From assembly GCF_042432815.1 (NCBI RefSeq), contig NZ_JBHLWM010000001.1, positions 124,001 through 188,000 of the forward strand: 64,000 nucleotides of DNA, written 5' to 3'. Positions 1-7,303 of this stretch are shown here, in pieces (position 1 is the stretch's first letter; each line of letters starts with the position of its first letter). The notes under the pieces were generated by a model. The model ran no database searches. It was not told the DNA's origin and saw only the letters and a list, made by a program, of their open reading frames with translations. Source of the stretch: Rhodopseudomonas telluris. GTDB lineage: Bacteria > Pseudomonadota > Alphaproteobacteria > Rhizobiales > Xanthobacteraceae. Position numbers and translations under genes: made by a program.

Positions 1-434
1 ACGGCTTCGCATCGGCGCTCGTCCTGATCGATCTCGATGGCTTCAAGGAGCTCAACGACACGCTCGGCCATCTGGCCGGAGACGCCTGTCTGTGCGAGGT
101 CGCGCAGCGTCTGCGGCGGGCTTTCCACAATGCCGGCCTGGTCGGCCGGCTTGGCGGCGACGAGTTCGCCATCATCCTGCGGTCACCGAGGACTCCGGCG
201 CGGATCGCCGACGTGCTGCAGCAGACCATCATGATGCTCAGCCGGCCCCTGTTCTGGAACGGGCGCCGCATCGAGGTCAGCGCCTCGATCGGCGCGGTGC
301 TGATCAATCGGCCGCATCGTCGGCGTATCGCCGACCTGTTCGAAGAAGCCGACTTCGCCCTCTACCAGGCCAAGGCCGCGGGACGGAATCGCGTCCACCT
401 GATTGGCGATGAGGCCCAGAGCCGGGCGGCGTAG
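1..434 (+). CDS. GGDEF domain protein, C-terminal part (5' end outside window)
   Basis: The reading frame is already open at base 3 and encodes the second half of a diguanylate cyclase domain. The signature GGDEF is intact at bases 153-167, preceded by the metal-binding segment around LIDLDGFKELND and followed by the usual SIGAVL and ADFALYQAK blocks. The protein ends about 25 residues after the domain, so GGDEF is C-terminal and no EAL domain follows. If the missing half is normal it makes c-di-GMP from two GTP; its sensor domain lies outside the window. Family assignment is firm, the signal it senses is unknown. Confidence 0.9.
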   Translation, partial: GFASALVLIDLDGFKELNDTLGHLAGDACLCEVAQRLRRAFHNAGLVGRLGGDEFAIILRSPRTPARIADVLQQTIMMLSRPLFWNGRRIEVSASIGAVLINRPHRRRIADLFEEADFALYQAKAAGRNRVHLIGDEAQSRAA

Positions 435-876
435 CGCGGAGCTGCTCGTGCTTCGCAGCGATCCCTGCACACAGCGCCGGGTAGCCCGCTGGCCTTTCCG
501 CCAGCAATGCAACCGGAGCGTCGTGTCGCCAGAGCGCACGATCGGAACGGCGCGTCGCGGCCGAAGAAGTTGGGCACCATGCTCCGTCGTCGCGCTATCA
601 CGCAGCGGCCGCCGACGCGATGATCCGGCCGGATAACGAGCGATGGGCTGCGGTCTTGCGCTACGCCTCATCGGCGGCATCCTCTCGCTTCCGGGGCCGG
701 TTACCCCTCGGCTTTGGCCATTTCGGTCGATCCCTGGGAATAGCCCAATGGGCCAGAAGGCGACTTTGGTGAGGAAGTGCGCGCGCGAGGCGTGACGCGG
801 CTTAGTAGCGTTGGTGCCCACTCCGATCCCGCGGTGATCATATTCGCGCGGTCCGAGTTGGCTTTGTTCTTGAAGC
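435..876. other. Intergenic region without a supported gene
   Basis: About 440 bases between the GGDEF gene and the TetR gene, which ends here from the other strand. Open frames exist on both strands but their translations are arginine- and proline-rich low-complexity strings typical of GC-rich shadow frames. No tRNA, terminator hairpin or repeat stood out. Confidence 0.5.
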
Positions 877-1494
877 CTAGATCTCGGCCTTCAAATTCCT
901 GAAGGCGTCCTCGATGTACTTCGCGAGCGGACGCTTGCCGCCGTGTTCGAGCCAGCCATCGACGGCGAGCCGCAGGGCACCGATCGAGACCATGGCGACC
1001 AACCGCAAGCCGTCGCGGCGCTCTTTCTTCGGCCAAATCTCGATCAGAGCGTCGGCAACAGCTTGCTCGAATGTCAGATACCGGCCCTGACTGCGGATGC
1101 CCAAGAACGTGCTGCCCGACACCAGCCCAGCTGTCGCGATCGTTGTGCGATCGCCAAACTTGGACGCGAGCGTGAGCAATGCGTTGCGAACGACATCGAT
1201 GGGCTCGCCGGCCGATGCGCTCTGGAGCACAGCCGCCCTCAGTTCGTCCGTGCGGCGGCCCAGGTAGGCGGTGAGAATGTCGTCCTTGCTCGCGAAATAA
1301 TAGAAGAAAGTCCGGCGCGAGATGCCGGCGTTCTCGGCGATCTCATCCAGCGTCGTCGCATCAAAGCCCTTGTCCAGAAACAGCTCGAGCGCGACGTCGG
1401 AGATGCGCTGCGACGTCTCTCGCCGCTTTCGCTCGCGAAGGCCCTCCGGCTTTTGGGAAACGTCCTGTTTCGGCTGCAGGTCTCTCATGAGCAC
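877..1494 (-). CDS. TetR/AcrR family transcriptional regulator
   Basis: A 205-residue one-component repressor. Residues about 20-70 form the TetR helix-turn-helix: a helix with ISDVALELFLDKGF, then TTLDEIAENAGIS and RRTFFYYFASKDDIL, which is the family recognition helix with its FYYF turn. The rest is an alpha-helical ligand domain with no recognisable ligand class. It is transcribed away from the lipoprotein gene at 1614, and the 119-base gap holds two 18-base dyads, so it probably represses itself and that operon. The second Met (1488) is an equally good start. The inducer cannot be read from sequence. Confidence 0.9.
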   Translation of the reverse strand: MLMRDLQPKQDVSQKPEGLRERKRRETSQRISDVALELFLDKGFDATTLDEIAENAGISRRTFFYYFASKDDILTAYLGRRTDELRAAVLQSASAGEPIDVVRNALLTLASKFGDRTTIATAGLVSGSTFLGIRSQGRYLTFEQAVADALIEIWPKKERRDGLRLVAMVSIGALRLAVDGWLEHGGKRPLAKYIEDAFRNLKAEI

Positions 1495-1523
1495 CTTTTC
1501 CCATCAATCGCGCCCGAAGTAAA

Positions 1524-1541
1524 ATTACACTTGAGTGCGAT
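1524..1541. promoter_or_regulatory. Imperfect dyad, probable TetR operator 1
   Basis: ATTACACTTGAGTGCGAT: half site ATTACAC, four-base spacer, then GTGCGAT, an imperfect copy of GTGTAAT. It lies 30 bases upstream of the TetR start and shares length, spacing and left half with the perfect dyad at 1569-1586. Confidence 0.65.
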
Positions 1542-1568
1542 AATTTCACAAAACGGCCGCACTTTAAA

Positions 1569-1586
1569 ATTACACCCTAGTGTAAT
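1569..1586. promoter_or_regulatory. Perfect dyad, probable TetR operator 2
   Basis: ATTACACCCTAGTGTAAT is a perfect 7-4-7 inverted repeat 28 bases before the lipoprotein start. With the copy 45 bases upstream it suggests repressor binding over both divergent promoters. AT-richness here contrasts with the flanking genes. Confidence 0.75.
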
Positions 1587-1613
1587 TATTCACCGTCCCT
1601 GGAAACCATCCTT

Positions 1614-2504
1614 ATGGCCCCTCCCGCGCCGTCCCCTCGCCGTTCGGCCGACTTCACGTGTTGCACGGCGGTGGTGCTGTCGGGATTGCTGTCGGGATGT
1701 GCCACCGCGCCCCTGAACCGTGCCGGATCGCTCCACGACTATGCCGATCTCAGGCCGTCGGACGGGCTCGTGACCCGCTCACTCCTGAAGGTGAGCCGGG
1801 AAGACGTACTTGCAGCGAAGACGGTGCGGATTGTCCCGACGGCGTTTCCAGACCCCGAAGGCATCGCTCCGCTCACGGCTATACAGCGCAGCCTCGTCAC
1901 GAATGCCGCCGACAGGACACTCTGTTACGGTTTGAGTGAGCGTTTTCGGGTCGTGAGCGCAGCGGAGCCGGCCGATCTCACCGTGCGCGCCGTCATCACC
2001 CACGTGACACCAACGAACGCCGTTGCGGTCGGCCTGTCGAAAGGCGCGTTCGTGGCGAAGACGGTGCTTCTTCCTGGCGTACCAGTCCCCATTCCTCGCA
2101 TCCCGATCGGCCTAGGCAGCCTGTCGCTTGAGGCCGAAGCGACTGACGATCGCGGCAACCAAAAAGCCGCGATGATCTGGGGGCGCGGCGCTACAGCGCT
2201 CGATCCGGGTCGGGTGGCCGAGGAAGGCGATGCCTACGGTCTCGCGGCATCGTTCGGTGACGATTTCAGCAAGATGCTCGTGATCGGGAAGACGCCGTTC
2301 GGCGGCCTCCCTTCAGCTCCGTCGGCCAACGCGCTGATGGCTGCCCTCGGCGAGGCACCCAAATATCCAGCCTGCGAAGCCTTCGGAAGATTGCCGGGCC
2401 TCGTCGGCCTGATCGGAGACGGCATCGGCCTGCCGCCGGGCTGGACAGACAAGGGAGCCAAGCACCATTCCCCCCGCACCGACCAGGGAACAGTAACCCA
2501 GTGA
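1614..2504 (+). CDS. DUF3313-like lipoprotein
   Basis: A 296-residue exported protein. After a short charged N-terminus comes a hydrophobic segment ending in the lipobox LLSGC, so the mature protein should be a lipid-anchored envelope protein beginning at that Cys. The segment after it (SLHDYADLRPSDGLV) and the later repeat of strands resemble DUF3313 lipoproteins, whose function is not known. It is first in a tight run: its stop overlaps the GTG start of the next gene. The TetR-type operators upstream point to inducible expression. DUF membership is a judgement from pattern, not a search. Confidence 0.75.
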   Translation: MAPPAPSPRRSADFTCCTAVVLSGLLSGCATAPLNRAGSLHDYADLRPSDGLVTRSLLKVSREDVLAAKTVRIVPTAFPDPEGIAPLTAIQRSLVTNAADRTLCYGLSERFRVVSAAEPADLTVRAVITHVTPTNAVAVGLSKGAFVAKTVLLPGVPVPIPRIPIGLGSLSLEAEATDDRGNQKAAMIWGRGATALDPGRVAEEGDAYGLAASFGDDFSKMLVIGKTPFGGLPSAPSANALMAALGEAPKYPACEAFGRLPGLVGLIGDGIGLPPGWTDKGAKHHSPRTDQGTVTQ

Positions 2505-3049
2505 AACGATTTCTTGCCGCCATCCTGCTCAGCACCCCGAGGCAGATTCTCACGATGCTGATTGTCCTCTCCGCATCCACCTACATGTCTGAATCGAAGG
2601 GCGCCGAGCTGACCGCTGACGGCATCTGGGAACTGGCCGACCATTCCGGCCGACCGCAGGGCTGGTTTCGGATTGCGGAGCAGAACGGCGTCTATGAAGG
2701 CCAAATCGTGAAGATGTTTCCGGACGCCGGAGAGGAGCCGGCGGCCGAACGTTGCATCAGATGCGAGGGAGACCAGAAGAACGCTCCGGTGCTAGGACTC
2801 GTCTTCATCAAGGGCATGCAGCGAAAGGGGCTCGCATACGAAGGCGGCCGCATTCTCAATCCGCGTGATGGTGCCGAGTACCGCGCGCGTATGGATCTGA
2901 GCGGCGACGGCAAGAGTCTCTCCGTGCGCGGCTATCTCGCGATTGAGACGTTCGGTCAGACCCAAGTCTGGCATCGCGTTCCTGCATCGGCCGAAACTGC
3001 AAAACTGCTCACGCGCAGTTTCGGCAAGGCAACTAACAAGGGCAACTAA
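2501..3049 (+). CDS. DUF2147 domain secreted protein
   Basis: A 182-residue protein with a GTG start overlapping the previous stop (GTGA), so the two are translationally coupled. Residues about 10-35 look like an export signal. The rest matches the DUF2147 pattern: GIWELADHSGRPQGWFRI, then YEGQIVKMF, a CIRC pair, LGLVFIKGMQ, a YEGGRILNPRDG block and the final RGYLAIETFGQTQVWHR. DUF2147 proteins are small periplasmic beta-rich proteins of unknown role, often in envelope or lipid-related operons. Family call is good; function is not known. Confidence 0.82.
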   Translation: MKRFLAAILLSTPRQILTMLIVLSASTYMSESKGAELTADGIWELADHSGRPQGWFRIAEQNGVYEGQIVKMFPDAGEEPAAERCIRCEGDQKNAPVLGLVFIKGMQRKGLAYEGGRILNPRDGAEYRARMDLSGDGKSLSVRGYLAIETFGQTQVWHRVPASAETAKLLTRSFGKATNKGN

Positions 3050-3050
3050 C

Positions 3051-3305
3051 ATGCACGCGCTTCCGCATTCTCCGCGATGCCGCTCCAGAGAACGGACGAC
3101 GCGCGGGGTGGCTGCCGCAGCGGAACCGCGGCAGTCGCTCTTTGTGGCCGATCAAAGCTGGCGCGGCACCAGCGGCGCCCGCGCGACCGCTTGCGAGGAT
3201 GACGACTACGGCTTCTTGCTCGAACCCGGCTTCTGGCTCATGATTCTCGTCGCCTGTATGCCGATTGCGGCGGGGTGCGTGTACCTCTTGCTGACGGACG
3301 GATGA
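3051..3305 (+). CDS. Small single-span membrane protein
   Basis: An 84-codon frame starting two bases after the stop of the DUF2147 gene. The first 55 residues are polar and arginine-rich; residues about 58-80 (GFWLMILVACMPIAAGCVYL) make one membrane span, with the C-terminus just outside it. The tight spacing suggests it belongs to the TetR-controlled operon. No family is recognised. It could be spurious, since the N-terminal composition is biased, but the clean terminal membrane span argues for a real product. Confidence 0.5.
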   Translation: MHALPHSPRCRSRERTTRGVAAAAEPRQSLFVADQSWRGTSGARATACEDDDYGFLLEPGFWLMILVACMPIAAGCVYLLLTDG

Positions 3306-3529
3306 AGCGACCAGCGAGACCATCGCCGAGAGAACACAGTTCTGGGATGAGCTGAAGCGAGACCGATTATCTCAGGCGCAACAAAGCTGGACTATCATGC
3401 CGAGTAGCTCAACACCTGCGCGTGCTGATGTCCTGGTTGCTCCGGGAGGGCATTCGCGTCGGCTCTGCCTCGTCCGTCCTCGGGTCCACATTGACTATGC
3501 CGCACATTACCGGCCCAGAGCTGGTCGCG
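3306..3529. other. Degenerate stretch upstream of the recombinase remnant
   Basis: No intact gene. It holds a short interrupted coding-like frame, probably further decayed mobile DNA continuous with the recombinase fossil that follows, but no family can be named. Confidence 0.35.
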
Positions 3530-3898
3530 GATCTCAGCCGACGCCATCGAAACGGAGTCGCTGACGTCTCGAATCCGATGCTCAAAGAGCGCGTGACCGA
3601 GCTGAAGGCGGTTCGCTATCAGGCGCGCGCCGACACAGGCCGGGCCGACGGAGCGGTCGATCGAGCCGGACCCAGCATCGCACCGCGACGCTCAAGACGT
3701 TCGCCAGCCAGACCCGCAGACAGATGCGGACCGAGGCGGCGGCTACCGCCGCGCCCACCTCCGTGCGCTGGCCCAACGGGTCGAAGTGGACGCGAAAGAG
3801 CTTCGCACCATGGGGTCAAAAAGCATGGTCCTGCGCACGCTTATCGCCGCATCAAGCGCGAAACCGGCAGGTTTTGGAGTGCCCGGCTTTAACCGAAA
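3530..3898 (+). pseudogene. Decayed C-terminus of a site-specific (serine-type) recombinase
   Basis: Three reading frames must be stitched to recover the tail of a large recombinase-family protein. Blocks seen in order are DAIE, then GVADVSNPMLKERVTELKAV, then TLKTFASQTRRQMRTE, then GGYRRAHLRALAQRVEVDAK and GSKSMVLRTLIAASSAKPAG. Each junction is explained by one missing base, near 3552, 3686 and 3736. The N-terminal catalytic domain is gone. The final frame runs straight into the 3' end of tRNA-Arg on the other strand, which is the position expected for an integrase beside its attachment site. Assignment to the serine family rests on remembered C-terminal sequence, so the class is less certain than the fossil status. 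Confidence 0.7.
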
Positions 3899-3975
3899 TG
3901 GCGCACCCGACACGATTCGAACGTGTGACCTTTGCCTTCGGAGGGCAACGCTCTATCCAGCTGAGCTACGGGTGC
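3899..3975 (-). tRNA. tRNA-Arg (anticodon CCG)
   Basis: Read on the minus strand, it starts GCACCCGTAGCTCAG and ends CGGGTGC-G-CCA with CCA encoded. The seven-base acceptor stem pairs perfectly. The anticodon arm is TTGCC-CTCCGAA-GGCAA, giving anticodon CCG for the CGG codon. The T arm contains GTTCGAATC. Its 3' end abuts the recombinase remnant, so this gene has served as an integration target. Confidence 0.95.
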
Positions 3976-4151
3976 GTGTCCCGTTCCTGTAGCCGATTGG
4001 CGGCGGGTCGGCAACGGGTGAGACGGGTGGGGCGATACGTTCGCAGTGGCCGACAGGCTGGAGGACATACGGCGTCCGCCTGTCCTTAGAGAGCCAAAAA
4101 CTGCCGCCCAAAGATTGGGTCATCGTCGGCGCCAGTTCTGCCGGCAGCCCT

Positions 4152-4559
4152 TCACTCCGCCGGGACGATGGCCTTGCCGATCGGCCACAGCGCGATGCCG
4201 GCGAGTTTGATGTGGGCCCAGGCGAACGGGATGCCGATGATGGTGACGGCGAGCAGGACGGCCGTAACCAGATGACCGAGCGCCAGCCACCAGCCGGCGA
4301 ACACGAACCAGATGATGTTGCCGAGCAGGCCCAGCGGACCGGTGCCGACGTCGTCGCGTCCGGTGACCATGTCGCGCGGCACAGCCATGTAGCCGAACGG
4401 GAACAGCGTATAGGCCGCAATGCTGAACGATGCCCGCGCCCAGGGCAGTCCGATGATCGTGATCGCCATGATCACCGCGGCGAGCACCCAGCCCGCCGCC
4501 ATCCAGAAGCCGCCGAGGGCGATCCAGAAGATGTTCAGAACCAGTGAGACCGGCGACAT
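4152..4559 (-). CDS. yccF: YccF domain inner-membrane protein
   Basis: A 135-residue protein with two internally repeated halves, each carrying membrane segments: LVLNIFWIALGGFW, then AVIMAITIIGLPWA, then LGNIIWFVFAGWWLAL, then AVLLAVTIIGIPFAWAH. This duplicated IGxPWA/IGxPFA pattern marks the YccF (DUF307) family, small membrane proteins of unknown function. I chose the Met at 4559 because GGGAGA sits 8 bases upstream and the domain begins at once; the longer frame to 4670 adds only a basic, uninformative extension. It is a single gene facing away from the LOV kinase. Confidence 0.88.
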   Translation of the reverse strand: MSPVSLVLNIFWIALGGFWMAAGWVLAAVIMAITIIGLPWARASFSIAAYTLFPFGYMAVPRDMVTGRDDVGTGPLGLLGNIIWFVFAGWWLALGHLVTAVLLAVTIIGIPFAWAHIKLAGIALWPIGKAIVPAE

Positions 4560-4792
4560 GGGGCATTTCTCCCAGACGAAGACGTGGCGGCGACTGTCGC
4601 TGAGTCGGGATGGCGCCGTCCACGATCTTGCGGCCGACGCGAACGATGATTCGTTTTTGCAGCGAACCATGCGTTTATTGGATATTTGAGCGGTTTTGCA
4701 GCGGGGCGCGGTCGTGCGGAACCCGGCGACCGGAACGGAACTGTCTCTGCAGCATTACCGATCCCGTGCCGCCGCTAAGGAGCCCCCACTGA

Positions 4793-6397
4793 ATGTCCGA
4801 CGATAAGCCTCACCGCGAACGCGCCGTTGTCGATCGCGGTGATGCCATCGATCTCAGTCATCAGAATCACGACATCTTTTTCGCGGCGGTCGAGACCACG
4901 CGGATGCCGATGATCGTGACCGACCCGCGGCAGCCCGACAATCCGATCATCTTCGGCAATCGCGCCTTCCTGGAGATGACGGGCTACGAACTGTCCGAGA
5001 TCGTCGGCAGCAATTGCCGATTCCTGCAGGGACCGGAGACCGATCGGGACACCGTGGACATGGTGCGCGACGCGATCGCCAATCGTCGCGACATCGCGGT
5101 CGAGATCCTCAACTATCGCAAGAACGGCGCCGCATTCTGGAACGCGCTGTTCGTCAGCCCGGTGTACAACCGGGAGGGCGAGTTGGTTTACTTCTTCGGC
5201 TCGCAGCTCGACGTCTCGCGCCGCCGCGATGCCGAGACCTCGCTGGTGCAGGCGCAGAAGATGGAGGCGATCGGCCAGCTCACCGGCGGCATCGCCCATG
5301 ACTTCAACAATTTGCTGCAGGTGATCATTGGCTACGCGGACACGCTGCAGTCGGCCGCCGACTCGATGGCGCCGCGGCATCAGCGCGCGGTGGAGAATAT
5401 CCGTTCGGCGGCGACCCGCGCGGCGACGCTGACGCAGCAATTGTTGTCGTTTGCCCGCAAGCAGCGGCTCGACAGCCGGCCGATCAATCTGAACAACATG
5501 ATCGAGACGCTGGTGCAACTCGCGCGCCGGACGTTCGGCGAAAACGTCGACGTGCAGGTGAAGACGCAGAGCGACCTCTGGAACAGCCGCATCGATCAGA
5601 CCCAGGCCGAGGTCGCGCTGCTCAATCTGTTCGTGAATGCGCGCGACGCCATGCCGAACGGCGGCACGCTGACGATCCGTACCGAGAACAAGGAGATTGC
5701 CGAAGAGGACACGTTGCAATTCGGTGTGCCACGGGGCGGCCGCTATGTGGCGCTCAAGGTGACCGACACCGGCAACGGCATTGCGCCCGACATCCTCAAG
5801 CGTGTCACCGAGCCGTTCTTCACCACCAAGGAGGAAGGCAAGGGCACCGGCCTCGGCCTCGCCATGGTGTACGGATTCACGCGCCAGTCCGGCGGCAGCA
5901 CGCATATCTATAGTGAAATCGGTCATGGCACGACCGTGCAGCTGCTGTTCCCAGCGACGACACAGGATCTGCCCAAGCCGTCGATCCGCGCCCCGATGGC
6001 GATGGATCGCGCCGGCAGCGAGCGCATTCTGGTGGTGGAGGATCGGCCCGAGGTCGCCGAGCTGGCGCGCTCCATTCTGGAGGATTTCGGCTATAGCACC
6101 GAGATGGCCAGCAATGCGCGCGAGGCTCTCGAACTGCTCGACGCCGAAACGCGGTTCGATCTGCTCTTCACCGACCTGGTGATGCCGGGCAGCATGAACG
6201 GCGCCGTGTTGGCGCGCGAGGCGCGCAAGCGTCAGCCCAAACTCAAGGTGCTGCTGACGACGGGCTACTCGGAGGCCGTGCTGGAACAGCACGACGCCTC
6301 GTCGGAAGAATTCGACATCATCAACAAGCCCTATCGCCGCACGGATCTGATTCGCCGCGTCCGCCATCTGCTCGATGGTCCCACCGGCGTGAGCTGA
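4793..6397 (+). CDS. LOV-domain hybrid histidine kinase (blue-light sensor)
   Basis: A 534-residue soluble sensor kinase. Residues about 25-145 are a LOV domain with the flavin-binding signature GSNCRFLQG; Cys75 is the residue that forms the photo-adduct with FMN. Next come a dimerisation helix with GGIAHDFNN (phospho-acceptor His169) and an ATPase domain with N-box NARDAMPNGG, GNGIAPDI and GTGLGLAMVYG (about 270-390). Residues 410-530 form a receiver with phospho-acceptor Asp461 and Lys512. There is no membrane segment. AAGGAG lies about 10 bases before the start. No partner regulator is adjacent, so the output is unknown; the attached receiver may act as a phosphate sink or relay. Confidence 0.93.
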   Translation: MSDDKPHRERAVVDRGDAIDLSHQNHDIFFAAVETTRMPMIVTDPRQPDNPIIFGNRAFLEMTGYELSEIVGSNCRFLQGPETDRDTVDMVRDAIANRRDIAVEILNYRKNGAAFWNALFVSPVYNREGELVYFFGSQLDVSRRRDAETSLVQAQKMEAIGQLTGGIAHDFNNLLQVIIGYADTLQSAADSMAPRHQRAVENIRSAATRAATLTQQLLSFARKQRLDSRPINLNNMIETLVQLARRTFGENVDVQVKTQSDLWNSRIDQTQAEVALLNLFVNARDAMPNGGTLTIRTENKEIAEEDTLQFGVPRGGRYVALKVTDTGNGIAPDILKRVTEPFFTTKEEGKGTGLGLAMVYGFTRQSGGSTHIYSEIGHGTTVQLLFPATTQDLPKPSIRAPMAMDRAGSERILVVEDRPEVAELARSILEDFGYSTEMASNAREALELLDAETRFDLLFTDLVMPGSMNGAVLAREARKRQPKLKVLLTTGYSEAVLEQHDASSEEFDIINKPYRRTDLIRRVRHLLDGPTGVS

Positions 6398-6554
6398 CCG
6401 CCGCGGACGTCGCCACGCGCCCGCAGCTGCGAGTGGCGAGCTGCAATCATCCCACCTTGTGGAAATCGAGAACGCAAATTCGCCATCGTGGTGGCGAATT
6501 GCGGCCAAAGGCCTCGGCCAGTCTCCGGCGGCGACAACGACAAGGAATCGACGT

Positions 6555-6944
6555 TTGCCTTACACCGTCACGGCCATCCGCAACGACGAGAAGATGCAGA
6601 GCGTGCGCAGCAGCGCACTGATCGCGCTCGCCAAAGCGCGCGTGTGGGAAAGCGAAGGCTGGAGGGTTTCGATCGCCGATCCGGAGGGGCGCGAGCACGC
6701 CATCGCGCAGCTCGACGAACTGACATCGTTCAAGCCGGAAAAATTCAGGGCGCTGTCCGCGTTCCTGAAAAACAGTGAGCTGTCACGAAGCACGAAGACA
6801 CCGCTTGCATCGGCATCCGGTCCGGATTTTTTCCTGCCGTCCGAGGAAGTGCACGGTCCGTGGCGCGCGGAGCCTCACGGCCCCTGGTTGGCCGACGCGC
6901 GCAGCAACGATGCGGAGAAGGCGCTGGCGCTCGCGTCTTCCTGA
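6555..6944 (+). CDS. Conserved-looking small hypothetical protein
   Basis: About 129 residues. I place the start at TTG 6555 because AAGGA lies 8 bases upstream and the following text (PYTVTAIRNDEKMQS, then ALIALAKARVWESEGWRVSI) resembles the usual beginning of a small protein family in Bradyrhizobium relatives. The upstream extension to 6459 is compositionally poor. It has mixed alpha/beta character, no membrane segment and no known motif. The last 70 bases overlap a zinc-ribbon gene on the opposite strand. Function unknown. Confidence 0.6.
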   Translation: MPYTVTAIRNDEKMQSVRSSALIALAKARVWESEGWRVSIADPEGREHAIAQLDELTSFKPEKFRALSAFLKNSELSRSTKTPLASASGPDFFLPSEEVHGPWRAEPHGPWLADARSNDAEKALALASS

Positions 6945-7090
6945 GCGATCACGTAATCGCAGTTCTCGCAGCGGAATACGGAGACGCGCCTGCGCGGCGG
7001 CAGGTTCGGCAGCGAGCCGATCAACAGCATCCGGCCCGAGCAAGTGGGGCATGGGGTCGCCAGCTTGTGCTCACGGCAGGTTTCGGGCAT
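6875..7090 (-). CDS. Small zinc-ribbon protein
   Basis: A 71-residue frame with two CxxC knuckles, CPTC at residues 14-17 and CENC near residue 41, separated by a short beta-like stretch (RRRVSVFRCENCDYVI). This spacing fits a zinc ribbon that binds one zinc ion. The C-terminal third is low complexity and overlaps the tail of the convergent gene at 6555. Its target is unknown. The coherent metal site supports reality, the overlap lowers confidence. Confidence 0.55.
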   Translation of the reverse strand: MPETCREHKLATPCPTCSGRMLLIGSLPNLPPRRRVSVFRCENCDYVIAQEDASASAFSASLLRASANQGP

Positions 7091-7238
7091 CGCGGTCGTT
7101 CACAGGGTGAGGCCGAGTGCGCGGCCGGGCGGAAACCTGTTTAGTCGAAGCTTGTAAAACGTCCGCGACAGGATCGCCACCAACTAGATCGCGATGATTA
7201 CATCGGTCTTCATCTCTATGGTGTGTACGACTTCGTAG

Positions 7239-7281
7239 TTCGCGCAGGTGCCCACGTAGTTGTACGTGGTAACTGCGCGAA
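7239..7281. repeat. Nested perfect inverted repeat (possible hairpin)
   Basis: Outer arms TTCGCGCA (7239-7246) and TGCGCGAA (7274-7281) enclose inner arms CCACGTA (7252-7258) and TACGTGG (7263-7269). It lies just downstream of the gamma-glutamyltransferase stop and upstream of the zinc-ribbon gene, so it could end the first transcript or act on the second. There is no clear T run. Confidence 0.55.
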
Positions 7282-7303
7282 ACTTGTTCTGACTTGCGGT
7301 CGC

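Noticed and set aside
183..821. 212-codon minus-strand frame opposite the GGDEF tail
   Set aside because: Arg/Pro/His-rich shadow of a GC-rich region; the plus-strand GGDEF frame is clearly real and covers half of it.
3786..3992. 68-codon frame ending across the tRNA
   Set aside because: Its end is an antisense reading of tRNA-Arg; the rest belongs to the recombinase fossil.
4775..6508. 577-codon frame antisense to the LOV kinase
   Set aside because: Composition (His, Arg, Gln runs) is that of a complement frame; no domain, and the sense frame has complete kinase motifs.
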